Source of the DNA: Anaerolineales bacterium
Lineage (GTDB): Bacteria; Chloroflexota; Anaerolineae; JAAEKA01
Assembly (NCBI GenBank): GCA_020634615.1
Contig: JACKBI010000005.1
Span: 248,001 to 312,000 of the forward strand
DNA length: 64,000 nt
Direction: 5' to 3'
The notes beneath the pieces were generated by a model. It saw only the letters and a program-made list of their open reading frames with translations. It was not told the DNA's origin and ran no database searches. The number at the start of each line of letters is the position of its first letter. Position 1 is the first letter of the stretch. Positions 41,601-48,619 of this stretch are shown piece by piece. The position numbers were made by a program, and so were the translations under genes.

Positions 41601-41666
41601 ATAATAGCAGTTTTATGAAGGTTGCAGGTGAAATCAGCGTTGCGGTCGCGTTAAGACTGCGTTAAG
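41601..41666 (-). promoter_or_regulatory. OmpR-type direct-repeat promoter of the ApbE/two-component operon
   Basis: GCGTTAAG at 41648-41655 and 41659-41666 (11-bp period) is followed on the minus strand after exactly 40 bases by TATTAT (41606-41601). ACCTGC lies 17 bases before it as a poor -35. A poor -35 plus upstream direct repeats suggests activation by an OmpR/PhoB-type regulator. Confidence 0.72.
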
Positions 41667-41760
41667 CCCCCCATGCTAAAGCGAGTAAATCAGGTCGTCC
41701 ACGAGTGTGAAACGTGATGCGTGATGCACGTTGCCCGGCTGCATGTCGGCAGATTACGCA

Positions 41761-42819
41761 TTATTCCTCATGGCGCACATTCTCCGCTTCCTGCGCCAGC
41801 AGCGTTTCCTTGCGCTGGATGCCCCAGCGATAACCGCCCAGTCCGCCGTCCTCGCGTACGACCCGGTGACAGGGGATCACCAGCGCGGCCGGGTTGCTGG
41901 CGCAGGCATTGGCCACGGCGCGCGCAGCGGTAGGCTGGCCGATGGCAGTGGCGACATCGCTGTAGGAGCGCGTGCTGCCGTAGGGAATGGCCTGCAACGC
42001 CGTCCACACCTGGCGCTGAAACGCCGTAGCCTGGATGTCCAGCGGCAGGTCGAGATGCGGCCGGGCGCCGTCCAGATAATCTGCGATCGGCGCGACCCAC
42101 TGCTGCAATCGGCGGTCGCCGCGCAGTCGCTTCGCCGCAGGAAACTCTTCCGCCAGGGTCGACTCCAGTTCCGTCTCGCTGTCGCCCAGGCGTACGGCGC
42201 AGATGCCGTTCGCGGTAGCCGCTACCAGCAGCTTGCCCAGCGGGCACGGCGTGATGGTGTAATCGATAGCCTCGTTCGCCCCGCCGCGACGAAACCGATC
42301 CGGTGTCATACCCAGATACGTGCCGGCCTCGCCGTAGGCGCTGCTGCTGGACCCGTAACCCGCGTCGTAGATGGCCTCGGTGGCGGTGTTGCCCGCTTTG
42401 AGCGCCGTCCGCAGCCGTTGTGATCGCTGCGCCGCGGCGTACTGCTTCGGCGTGACGCCGATGATGCGCTTGAACGTCCGTTGCAGATGGTACGGGCTGA
42501 GGTGGAAGCGTTCGGCCAGATCATCCAGCGTCGGCGGGTGCTCAGGGTTCTCGTCGATGTAGCGGCAAACCGCCTGCATCAGTGCCAGATTCGGCTCCGG
42601 GCGCTCCGCCTGGTCGGGATGGCAGCGCCGACACGGCCGGTAGCCGGCGTCTTCAGCCAGCGCCGGCCGGTCGAAGAACTGCACCACTTCGCGTCGCGGC
42701 CGGCGCGACGGGCACGATGGCCGGCAGTAGATGCCGGTGGAACCAACTGCGTAGACGAACATTCCGTCGAACTCACTGTCGCGTGCCAATACTGCCTGCC
42801 ACTTTTCCTGCTCGTTCAT
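41761..42819 (-). CDS. ada: Ada: methylphosphotriester and O6-methylguanine DNA repair protein / activator
   Basis: 352 residues from ATG 42819 (a longer open frame upstream is an artefact over the repeat and the antisense of the acetyltransferase gene). The N-terminal zinc domain has Cys32, Cys36, Cys63 and Cys66, with the same 4-27-3 spacing as E. coli Ada. One of them takes methyl groups from phosphotriesters. An AraC-type helix-turn-helix follows (LDDLAERFHLSPYHLQRTFK). The C-terminal methyltransferase has VIPCHRVV (acceptor Cys317) and GSTRSYSDVA. All active residues are present, so it repairs O6-methylguanine and probably activates the adaptive response. Confidence 0.96.
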   Translation of the reverse strand: MNEQEKWQAVLARDSEFDGMFVYAVGSTGIYCRPSCPSRRPRREVVQFFDRPALAEDAGYRPCRRCHPDQAERPEPNLALMQAVCRYIDENPEHPPTLDDLAERFHLSPYHLQRTFKRIIGVTPKQYAAAQRSQRLRTALKAGNTATEAIYDAGYGSSSSAYGEAGTYLGMTPDRFRRGGANEAIDYTITPCPLGKLLVAATANGICAVRLGDSETELESTLAEEFPAAKRLRGDRRLQQWVAPIADYLDGARPHLDLPLDIQATAFQRQVWTALQAIPYGSTRSYSDVATAIGQPTAARAVANACASNPAALVIPCHRVVREDGGLGGYRWGIQRKETLLAQEAENVRHEE

Positions 42820-42852
42820 CTTTTCGTTTCCTTTCACTATTGCGCTCGCATC

Positions 42853-42945
42853 AGAAACCGGGTTTTTGCCTCGCAGTCCAGAACCATAATGCCAGGTAAT
42901 GCGCGTGCCACAGAGACACTTTTCATAAGGGAAAACCCGGTTTCT
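42853..42945. repeat. Split GAAACCGGGTTT palindrome upstream of ada
   Basis: AGAAACCGGGTTTTT (42853-42867) and GAAAACCCGGTTTCT (42931-42945) are near-perfect reverse complements separated by 63 bases. They are the same arm sequence as the compact palindrome at 30133-30164. The element fills the ada promoter region. Confidence 0.6.
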
Positions 42946-43140
42946 ATTTCGCGGTCGTTTTCGATCTTGACGAAAGTATAGCACAGCAGGCAACGCCGTG
43001 ATACCGGATTCTTGCGCTTCAAACTGTGCGGCCGTTGCCGGCCAGGCAGATCGCATGGTATACTCGCGCCGCCACAGTTTTTTCCACGGCCACGAGCCGG
43101 CTGCGGCCAGGCACCGGCTGCATTGGATGCGGAGCAACCC

Positions 43141-43659
43141 ATGAGCATCACCATCGACCTTGTCAGCAGCGAAGCAGGCCGGCAGACGGTCCGGCACTTC
43201 TTCCTGGCGTTCTTTTACGATTTGTCGCGCTACGATCCCGGCATCGTGATCGTCGAGTCGGGGCTGCCGCACTACGTCCCGTCGGGCAACCCAGCGCCGC
43301 GAACATTCGACGAGTTTATCGAAAGCAACTTCTGGGTGCGCGGCGACTGCGTCCAGCACATCATTCGCGTGGACGGTCTGCCGGCCGGCTACGCCACCGT
43401 GTGCAGCGACTGCGACCACATCCCCCCGGAGATCGATTTCGAGTTGCTGGATTTCTATATCGCTCCCCCATACCGCGGCCAGGGAATCGGCCGGCAAGCG
43501 GCGCGGCTGGTGTTCGACGCTCACCGCGGCGCGTGGCAGGTTTTCGAACTGGCCACCAATGAGCCAGCCAAAGCGTTCTGGCACCGCGTCATTGACGAAT
43601 ACACCGGCGGCAGTTTCGAGAACCTGGACGGCGGCACGCAGCAACGATTCAGGAATTAA
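43141..43659 (+). CDS. GNAT-family N-acetyltransferase
   Basis: 172 residues from ATG 43141. The acetyl-CoA loop PPYRGQGIGRQAARLVFD and the preceding strand FELLDFYIAP are typical of GNAT enzymes, and NEPAKAFWHRVI fits the last helix. The substrate is not predictable from sequence. It is divergent from ada, with the palindromic repeat between them. Confidence 0.88.
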   Translation: MSITIDLVSSEAGRQTVRHFFLAFFYDLSRYDPGIVIVESGLPHYVPSGNPAPRTFDEFIESNFWVRGDCVQHIIRVDGLPAGYATVCSDCDHIPPEIDFELLDFYIAPPYRGQGIGRQAARLVFDAHRGAWQVFELATNEPAKAFWHRVIDEYTGGSFENLDGGTQQRFRN

Positions 43660-43669
43660 CGCTCTCATC

Positions 43670-43758
43670 TCCCGCTCGTACTCTTACTCGTCCTCCTCCT
43701 CGTACTCGTCTCTGGAACCCGAAAGAGTACGAGGAGGAGTAGAAGTACGAGTAGGAGC
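43670..43758. repeat. Degenerate CGAGTA/TACTCG palindromic repeat (second copy)
   Basis: CTCGTACTCTTACTCGTCCTCC-like steps on the left and AGAGTACGAGGAGGAGTAGAAG-like steps on the right around CTCTGGAACCCG. The architecture matches 26939-27034. Confidence 0.65.
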
Positions 43759-43770
43759 CGGAAACAACGC

Positions 43771-44910
43771 ATGAGCACCACCTTTGAGACGCCACCCAGC
43801 GCATCCATCAACCGCGTGCAGATCATCGATCTGCCTGGCCTGCCGCTGGAAGAAAGCGTGCGCGGGCTGCGCGGCGACGAGCTGATCTCCAGCCGCGCGC
43901 TGATGACGCTGGCTGCGCCGCATGCGGCCGCGTTGGGACTGGACACCGCCGACCTGCCGTCTGTTCTGCCGGATTTGACGCGTAGCAAGGCGCAGGCACG
44001 GCGTGACGCCGCGCTGATCGTTGGCCGCGCGCTCACCGGCGATGACCCGGCTGCCCGCGCCGCGGCGCAAGACATCGCCACGCGGCTGGGAGAGAACCTG
44101 GGCTGGCTGCTGATCGCCTTGCACCGCGGTGACGAGGCCAACCGACGCGTTCGCACTGACTGGCAAACCGCCGACTGGGAGAAGTGGGCAGCGATCCGCA
44201 GCGTTTGGTTGGGTGGCGGGTTATCGAGCGATGCACTGGGCCAGGCCATCGCGGTCAGCGCGCACCGTCTGTTGCGCGACCTGGGATACAACGACATCGA
44301 CCTGCGCCGGTCGCCATACGGCGGCGTTATCGCGCTGGTTGGCGCAGCCCGTACGCTGCCACTTCTGCCAAACGAACAGCAGCAACGGGCCGTGCTGGGT
44401 TTCGACTTCGGCCACACGCTGGTCAAGCGCGCGTTGCTTCGCTACGCGGACGGCGCGCTGGTTGAAGTCGTTGGGCTGCCGTCGCTTCTGACAGAATGGT
44501 CGGAGATCTACCCAGTCGAGGAGGACGAGGCCGCGCTGGGCCGCAACGTACTGTGCTTCATAGCTGACATCATCGCGCAGACCGCCGCGCAACGGTCCGA
44601 CATCGAACCGGTCGCGCTGGTCAGCGTGGCGGCCTACAAGCAGAAGGGCCGGCTGGTGGGCAACGGCCCGTACGCCAGCATCCACGCTGCTGAGGGCAAC
44701 CGACCGGCCGCGGACATCCTCAGCCAGGCGGCCAGCCGCGCTGCCGGTCGAACCATCGCCGTCCACCCGATCCACGACGGCACCGCCGCGTCGCTGGCGC
44801 ACGCCGGCGCGCCCAACAGCGCGGTCATCATGCTCGGCACCGCGCTGGGCGTCGGTTTCCCGCCTGTCAACCAGGATGGGCTGCGAGCTGTCCGGCTGGC
44901 ATCGCGCTGA
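43771..44910 (+). CDS. ASKHA-fold (sugar kinase/Hsp70/actin-like) protein of unknown role
   Basis: 379 residues. A helical N-terminal part (1-200) precedes VLGFDFGHTLVKRALLR, a phosphate-1 loop of the ASKHA fold. VSVAAYKQKGRL, HPIHDGTAASLAHAG and AVIMLGTALGVGFPP give the phosphate-2 and adenosine-type loops. It resembles ROK-like or acetate-kinase-like proteins but lacks the ROK zinc motif. The substrate is unknown. Followed by an amidase 60 bases downstream, possibly co-transcribed. Confidence 0.65.
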   Translation: MSTTFETPPSASINRVQIIDLPGLPLEESVRGLRGDELISSRALMTLAAPHAAALGLDTADLPSVLPDLTRSKAQARRDAALIVGRALTGDDPAARAAAQDIATRLGENLGWLLIALHRGDEANRRVRTDWQTADWEKWAAIRSVWLGGGLSSDALGQAIAVSAHRLLRDLGYNDIDLRRSPYGGVIALVGAARTLPLLPNEQQQRAVLGFDFGHTLVKRALLRYADGALVEVVGLPSLLTEWSEIYPVEEDEAALGRNVLCFIADIIAQTAAQRSDIEPVALVSVAAYKQKGRLVGNGPYASIHAAEGNRPAADILSQAASRAAGRTIAVHPIHDGTAASLAHAGAPNSAVIMLGTALGVGFPPVNQDGLRAVRLASR

Positions 44911-44969
44911 ACACTCGCAAAAACCGGCGACAAAGAATCCCACCGAAGTTGTAACAGGAGCATGTTCGA

Positions 44970-46541
44970 ATGCAGGAACTGACGATCGACACCATCCAGC
45001 AGAAACTGACAGCCGGCGAGTTGACGGTGCGGCAACTGGTCGAATATTACCTGGCGCGCATCGAGGCTATCGACCGGGCCGGGCCGCGGCTGAACGCGGT
45101 GATCGAGGTCAACCCGGACGCGCTGGCTATCGCCGACGCGCTAGACGCGGAGCGTGTGCTGGCTCGGTCTGGAGACCGGCCAGAGCGGGACAATGTCTTG
45201 GGACCGCTGCACGGCGTGCCGGTGCTGATCAAGGCCAACATCGACACAGCGGATCGGATGATCACCGACGCCGGGTCGCTGGCGCTGGCCGGGTCGATCG
45301 CGGCGCGCGACGCCCTGTTGGTCGAGCGGCTGCGGGCGGCCGGCGCGGTCATTCTGGGCAAAACCAACCTCAGCGAATGGGCCAACTTCCGCGGCAAAAA
45401 CCCGGTCAGCGGCTGGAGCAGCCGTGGCGGGCTGACCCGCAACCCCTACGCGCTGGATCGCAGCGGCTGCGGCAGCAGCACCGGCTCGGCGGTCGCGGTG
45501 GCAGCCGATCTCTGCGTTGTCGCCGTAGGCACCGAAACCGACGGCTCCATCACCTGCCCGGCGTCGGTCAACGGGGTCGTGGGCATCAAGCCGACGGTCG
45601 GGCTGATCAGTCAGTCAGGCATCATCCCCATCGCCCACAGCCAGGACACGGCCGGCCCGATGGCGTGCACGGTGACCGACGCAGCGCTCCTGCTGGGCGT
45701 GCTCGCGGAGGAGGTAGTCGGTGATCCGTTATCGGCAATCGGTACGGAGACTGACGTGGAAAGACTGATTACCGAGCAACGTTTACCGATCACCGATTAC
45801 CGTTCCTTCCTCGACAAAGACGGCCTGCGCGGCGCGCGCATCGGCGTGGCGCGGCAGTATTTCGGTGTCCAGCCGCGCGTCGATGTGGTGATGGAGGCCG
45901 CCCTGGATGTCATGCGGCGCGCCGGGGCGGAGCTGGTGGATCTGGTCGAACCGTTGCCCGATGAGGAGTTGGGCGAGCACGAGCGCACGGTGCTGCTCTA
46001 CGAGTTCAAGGCTGACCTGAACGACTATCTGGCCGGGCTGGGCCCCGATGCGCCGGTCAAGTCGCTGGCGCAGGTTATCGCTTTCAACGAGACCAACCGC
46101 GAGCGGGTCATGCCCTATTTCGGCCAGGAGCGGATGCTGGACGCGCAGGTCAAGGGACCGCTGACCGACGAGGCGTACCTGACCGCGCTGGCGACGGCCA
46201 AGCGGTTGGCCGGGGCGGAGGGTATCGACAAGGCGCTGGCGGCGCAGAAGCTGGACGCGATCGCCGCACCGACCGTGGGTCCGGCGTGGCCGTATGATCC
46301 CGTCAACGGTGATTGCCACGAGGGTGTCAGTTGTACGTCCCCGGCCGCTGTGGCCGGCTATCCCCACATCACTGTGCCGGCGGGACATGTCTTCGGTTTG
46401 CCGGTCGGGCTATCGTTCTTCGCCGGCGCGTGGAGCGAAGGCACGTTGATTCGGATGGCCTATGCCTTCGAACAGGCCACGCTGGCGCGCCGTTCGCCGG
46501 AGTTTCCAGCTTCCGTTCGTCTCCCCGCGGGAACCTTCTAA
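44970..46541 (+). CDS. Amidase signature family hydrolase
   Basis: 523 residues. The Ser-cisSer-Lys triad is visible: Lys88 in VLIKANID, the cis-Ser in GCGSSTGSAVAVA (169/170) and nucleophile Ser193 in GTETDGSITCPAS, with the standard spacing of about 24 between the serines. It is distinct from GatA, so probably a general amidase or peptide amidase. Residues about 251-277 (around DPLSAIGTETDVERLI and ITEQRLPITDYRS) are encoded by an in-frame copy of the GATTACCG intergenic repeat in a variable loop. The active-site regions are unaffected. No signal peptide. Confidence 0.9.
   Translation: MQELTIDTIQQKLTAGELTVRQLVEYYLARIEAIDRAGPRLNAVIEVNPDALAIADALDAERVLARSGDRPERDNVLGPLHGVPVLIKANIDTADRMITDAGSLALAGSIAARDALLVERLRAAGAVILGKTNLSEWANFRGKNPVSGWSSRGGLTRNPYALDRSGCGSSTGSAVAVAADLCVVAVGTETDGSITCPASVNGVVGIKPTVGLISQSGIIPIAHSQDTAGPMACTVTDAALLLGVLAEEVVGDPLSAIGTETDVERLITEQRLPITDYRSFLDKDGLRGARIGVARQYFGVQPRVDVVMEAALDVMRRAGAELVDLVEPLPDEELGEHERTVLLYEFKADLNDYLAGLGPDAPVKSLAQVIAFNETNRERVMPYFGQERMLDAQVKGPLTDEAYLTALATAKRLAGAEGIDKALAAQKLDAIAAPTVGPAWPYDPVNGDCHEGVSCTSPAAVAGYPHITVPAGHVFGLPVGLSFFAGAWSEGTLIRMAYAFEQATLARRSPEFPASVRLPAGTF
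45719..45803. repeat. GATTACCG-family palindromic repeat inserted in frame in the amidase gene
   Basis: GGTGATCCGTTATCGGCAAT-like left arm and TTTACCGATCACCGATTACC right arm frame a 40-base middle. Relatives are intergenic at 30751-30822 and 55915-56018. Its length keeps the amidase frame. Confidence 0.65.
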
Positions 46542-46602
46542 TGGAAATTTAGCTACGGTGGGAGAGACGCAGCGGGAACGGTGACTGCCCCGACCGTCTC
46601 CA

Positions 46603-46633
46603 CGCATTACGCAATACGTATTACGTCTTACTT
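46603..46633. repeat. Small ATTACG/CGTAAT array
   Basis: CATTACGCAATACGTATTACG and a following TCTTAC form overlapping palindromic steps in the gap between the convergent amidase and DtxR-type genes. It may belong to the same class of degenerate intergenic repeats. Confidence 0.4.
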
Positions 46634-46665
46634 GTCCCCGATAGCTATCATCCAGCGAGCAATGC

Positions 46666-47367
46666 TCAAGCAGCTTTGCCGCGCGCGAACGACTTATTGC
46701 CTTCGCCGCGCTTGCTGACCTCTACCCAAAATGCGGTGGCTAACTCGTAGCCAATCACATGGTCATGACGGCTCATCTTGAGCCGCAGGGGACCCTTGAA
46801 GGGGGCACAACTTAGCAGGTGAAACTCCTGACCGGGGACGAGATCCAGGCCGGCGATGTAGCGCAGCTTGTCGTAGTCGTGGGTGCGCACGCGGCTGATA
46901 GTGCAGTCTGAACCTGACGGCACGTCGACCAGCGGCACGTCGCGCACCTGCGGCATGACGCCATCTTTCGACGGGATCGGTTCGCCGTGCGGGCAGCGGG
47001 AGGGATGCCCGGTCAAGTCGTCGATTCGATCTTCCAGTTCGTCGTTGATGCCGCGTTCGAACGTGTCGGCCAGCTCGTGGGCTGACGCCCAGTCGTATTG
47101 CATGACCCGCACCAGGAACACTTCGGTCAGGCGGTGACGGCGCAGGGCGGGCATGGCGATCCGTTCGCCACTCTCGGTCAGGCGCACGCCGCGGTACGGC
47201 TCGTGCACCAGGTAGCCACGTTCACTCAAGCGACGCACCATCTGAGAAATAGCCTGCGCCGAAGCACCGACATGTTCATTCAGCATCGAAACCGGCACCT
47301 GGTTGTGGTCTTGCTGCAGTCGGTATATTTCAGCGGCATAGCGCCGCATGGCTGGGCTGACATTCAT
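46666..47367 (-). CDS. DtxR/MntR-family metal-dependent repressor with FeoA-type domain
   Basis: 233 residues. A winged helix (1-70; ASAQAISQMVRRLSERGYL) precedes the metal-binding dimerisation domain with the usual His/Glu/Cys ligands (RHRLTEVFLV, WASAHELADTFERG, HPSRCPHGEPIP). The C-terminal SH3/FeoA-like domain (about 145-215) reads VRTHDYDKLRYIAGLDLVPG. The CPHG motif supports an Fe(II)/Mn(II) sensor. It is divergent from the iron uptake pair at 47549-50964 and probably represses it when iron is sufficient. Confidence 0.92.
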   Translation of the reverse strand: MNVSPAMRRYAAEIYRLQQDHNQVPVSMLNEHVGASAQAISQMVRRLSERGYLVHEPYRGVRLTESGERIAMPALRRHRLTEVFLVRVMQYDWASAHELADTFERGINDELEDRIDDLTGHPSRCPHGEPIPSKDGVMPQVRDVPLVDVPSGSDCTISRVRTHDYDKLRYIAGLDLVPGQEFHLLSCAPFKGPLRLKMSRHDHVIGYELATAFWVEVSKRGEGNKSFARGKAA

Positions 47368-47548
47368 CGAAAGCGTCTCGTTCCGGGTCGATCTTCAAGC
47401 AGCTTGCAAACTGCATCCAATTCAATTGATACTAATTTTCTCATAACTATCTAGATTATTCAGTATTGGCCCATTATACTATACGACACCAAAACCAGGG
47501 AAAACTTTCCCCGATTGTCGCACCAATTATCTCCAAGGAGTTACCTAT
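47368..47548. promoter_or_regulatory. Divergent promoter region of the metal regulator and iron uptake genes
   Basis: AT-rich between 47420 and 47485, in strong contrast to its surroundings. TATACT at 47475-47480 could be the -10 of the iron uptake genes. I cannot identify a convincing DtxR-type palindrome by eye. Confidence 0.45.
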
Positions 47549-48619
47549 ATGGTCGCCCGTATTACCCTGCTAAGCCTGTTGTTGCTTGGCCTGCTGGCGG
47601 CGTGCGCTGCACCCGCCACGCCTGCAAACGCGCCTGCTGCCAGCTCCGCCGCCGATCTCAGCGGCGTCAAGTCCTACCTGCTGGACAAAGGCGCGGCGCT
47701 GAGCGCCAGCGCATCCGATCTGCAAACAGCCAGCGCCCGCTACTACGACCTGGCTCAGACCACTGGCTTCGACTACGCCACACTGGCGGCGGACCCCGCC
47801 CAGGCCGCGCAAACGTTGTCCGACGCCAAGACAGCCTGGCTGGCTGCCAGCCCGCTCTACGAACAGATGGAGGGCATCGTGGCCGGTGTTCCCTCACTGA
47901 GCGATTTCGACCTCATCCTTGACGCCGGCGCCTCTGGCGCGCAAGACCCCGAGAACGCTGCGCCCTACGACCTCACTCTGCCCGATGGGCGGGTGCTGGA
48001 GCGGCCAGGCAACGTCTTCGGCGTACTGGAAAGCGCCCTCTGGGGCACCGAGCCGGCCTTCAAAGGCGCCGATGCCGATCTTGACGCCAGCGGCACACAG
48101 GACTTCGGCGAGTCGCTGCCCGACGCCAACGTGCTGAAGGCCGCTGCCGACGCGCTGGTGGACTATTCAGCCCAGCTTCGCAGCGCCTCCCAGGACTGGC
48201 AGCCCAGCGAATCCGAGGCCTTCACCGCCCTGGTGGTGATGGTTCCGACGATGAACGAATATTTTAACTCGTGGAAGTCGTCGCGCTTCGTCAGCGGTGA
48301 GGAGGCAACGCAGCGCGATTTCGTCGCCATCTCACGTCTGGCTGACATGCAGGACATCCTGGCCAGCCTGCAGGTGGTCTACAGCGGCGTCAAGCCACTG
48401 GCCGAAAGCGTCAACGCCGACCAGGCCGCACAGATCGAAAACGGGCTGGCTGATCTGAAATCCTTCGTCGCCGGCGTCCACTCCCAGGAGCAGGGCGGCA
48501 AGCGCTTCAGCGCCGAGGAAGCCGACATTCTGGGCGCCGAAGCCCAAAACCGCGCCACCGCGCTGGCCGGCCAGATCTCCCAGGTCGCTGCCCAGTTGAA
48601 CATTGAGATCGACGGATGA
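47549..48619 (+). CDS. EfeO/imelysin-like periplasmic iron-binding lipoprotein
   Basis: 356 residues, AAGGAG upstream. Signal peptide with lipobox GLLAACA, so a lipoprotein. The helical imelysin/EfeO-type domain shows GVLESALWGTEP, matching the region where EfeO proteins carry the metal-binding HxxE (here the usual His position reads Val/Leu, so metal binding may differ), and later helices FTALVVMVPTMNEYFNSWKS. EfeO binds ferrous or ferric iron for the EfeU permease. The stop overlaps the start of the FTR1-like gene (ATGA), so the two are coupled. Confidence 0.82.
   Translation: MVARITLLSLLLLGLLAACAAPATPANAPAASSAADLSGVKSYLLDKGAALSASASDLQTASARYYDLAQTTGFDYATLAADPAQAAQTLSDAKTAWLAASPLYEQMEGIVAGVPSLSDFDLILDAGASGAQDPENAAPYDLTLPDGRVLERPGNVFGVLESALWGTEPAFKGADADLDASGTQDFGESLPDANVLKAAADALVDYSAQLRSASQDWQPSESEAFTALVVMVPTMNEYFNSWKSSRFVSGEEATQRDFVAISRLADMQDILASLQVVYSGVKPLAESVNADQAAQIENGLADLKSFVAGVHSQEQGGKRFSAEEADILGAEAQNRATALAGQISQVAAQLNIEIDG

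Noticed and set aside
42820..43668. N-terminal extension of Ada by 283 residues
   Set aside because: It runs through the palindromic repeat and the antisense of the acetyltransferase gene. ATG 42819 gives the exact Ada length and cysteine spacing.
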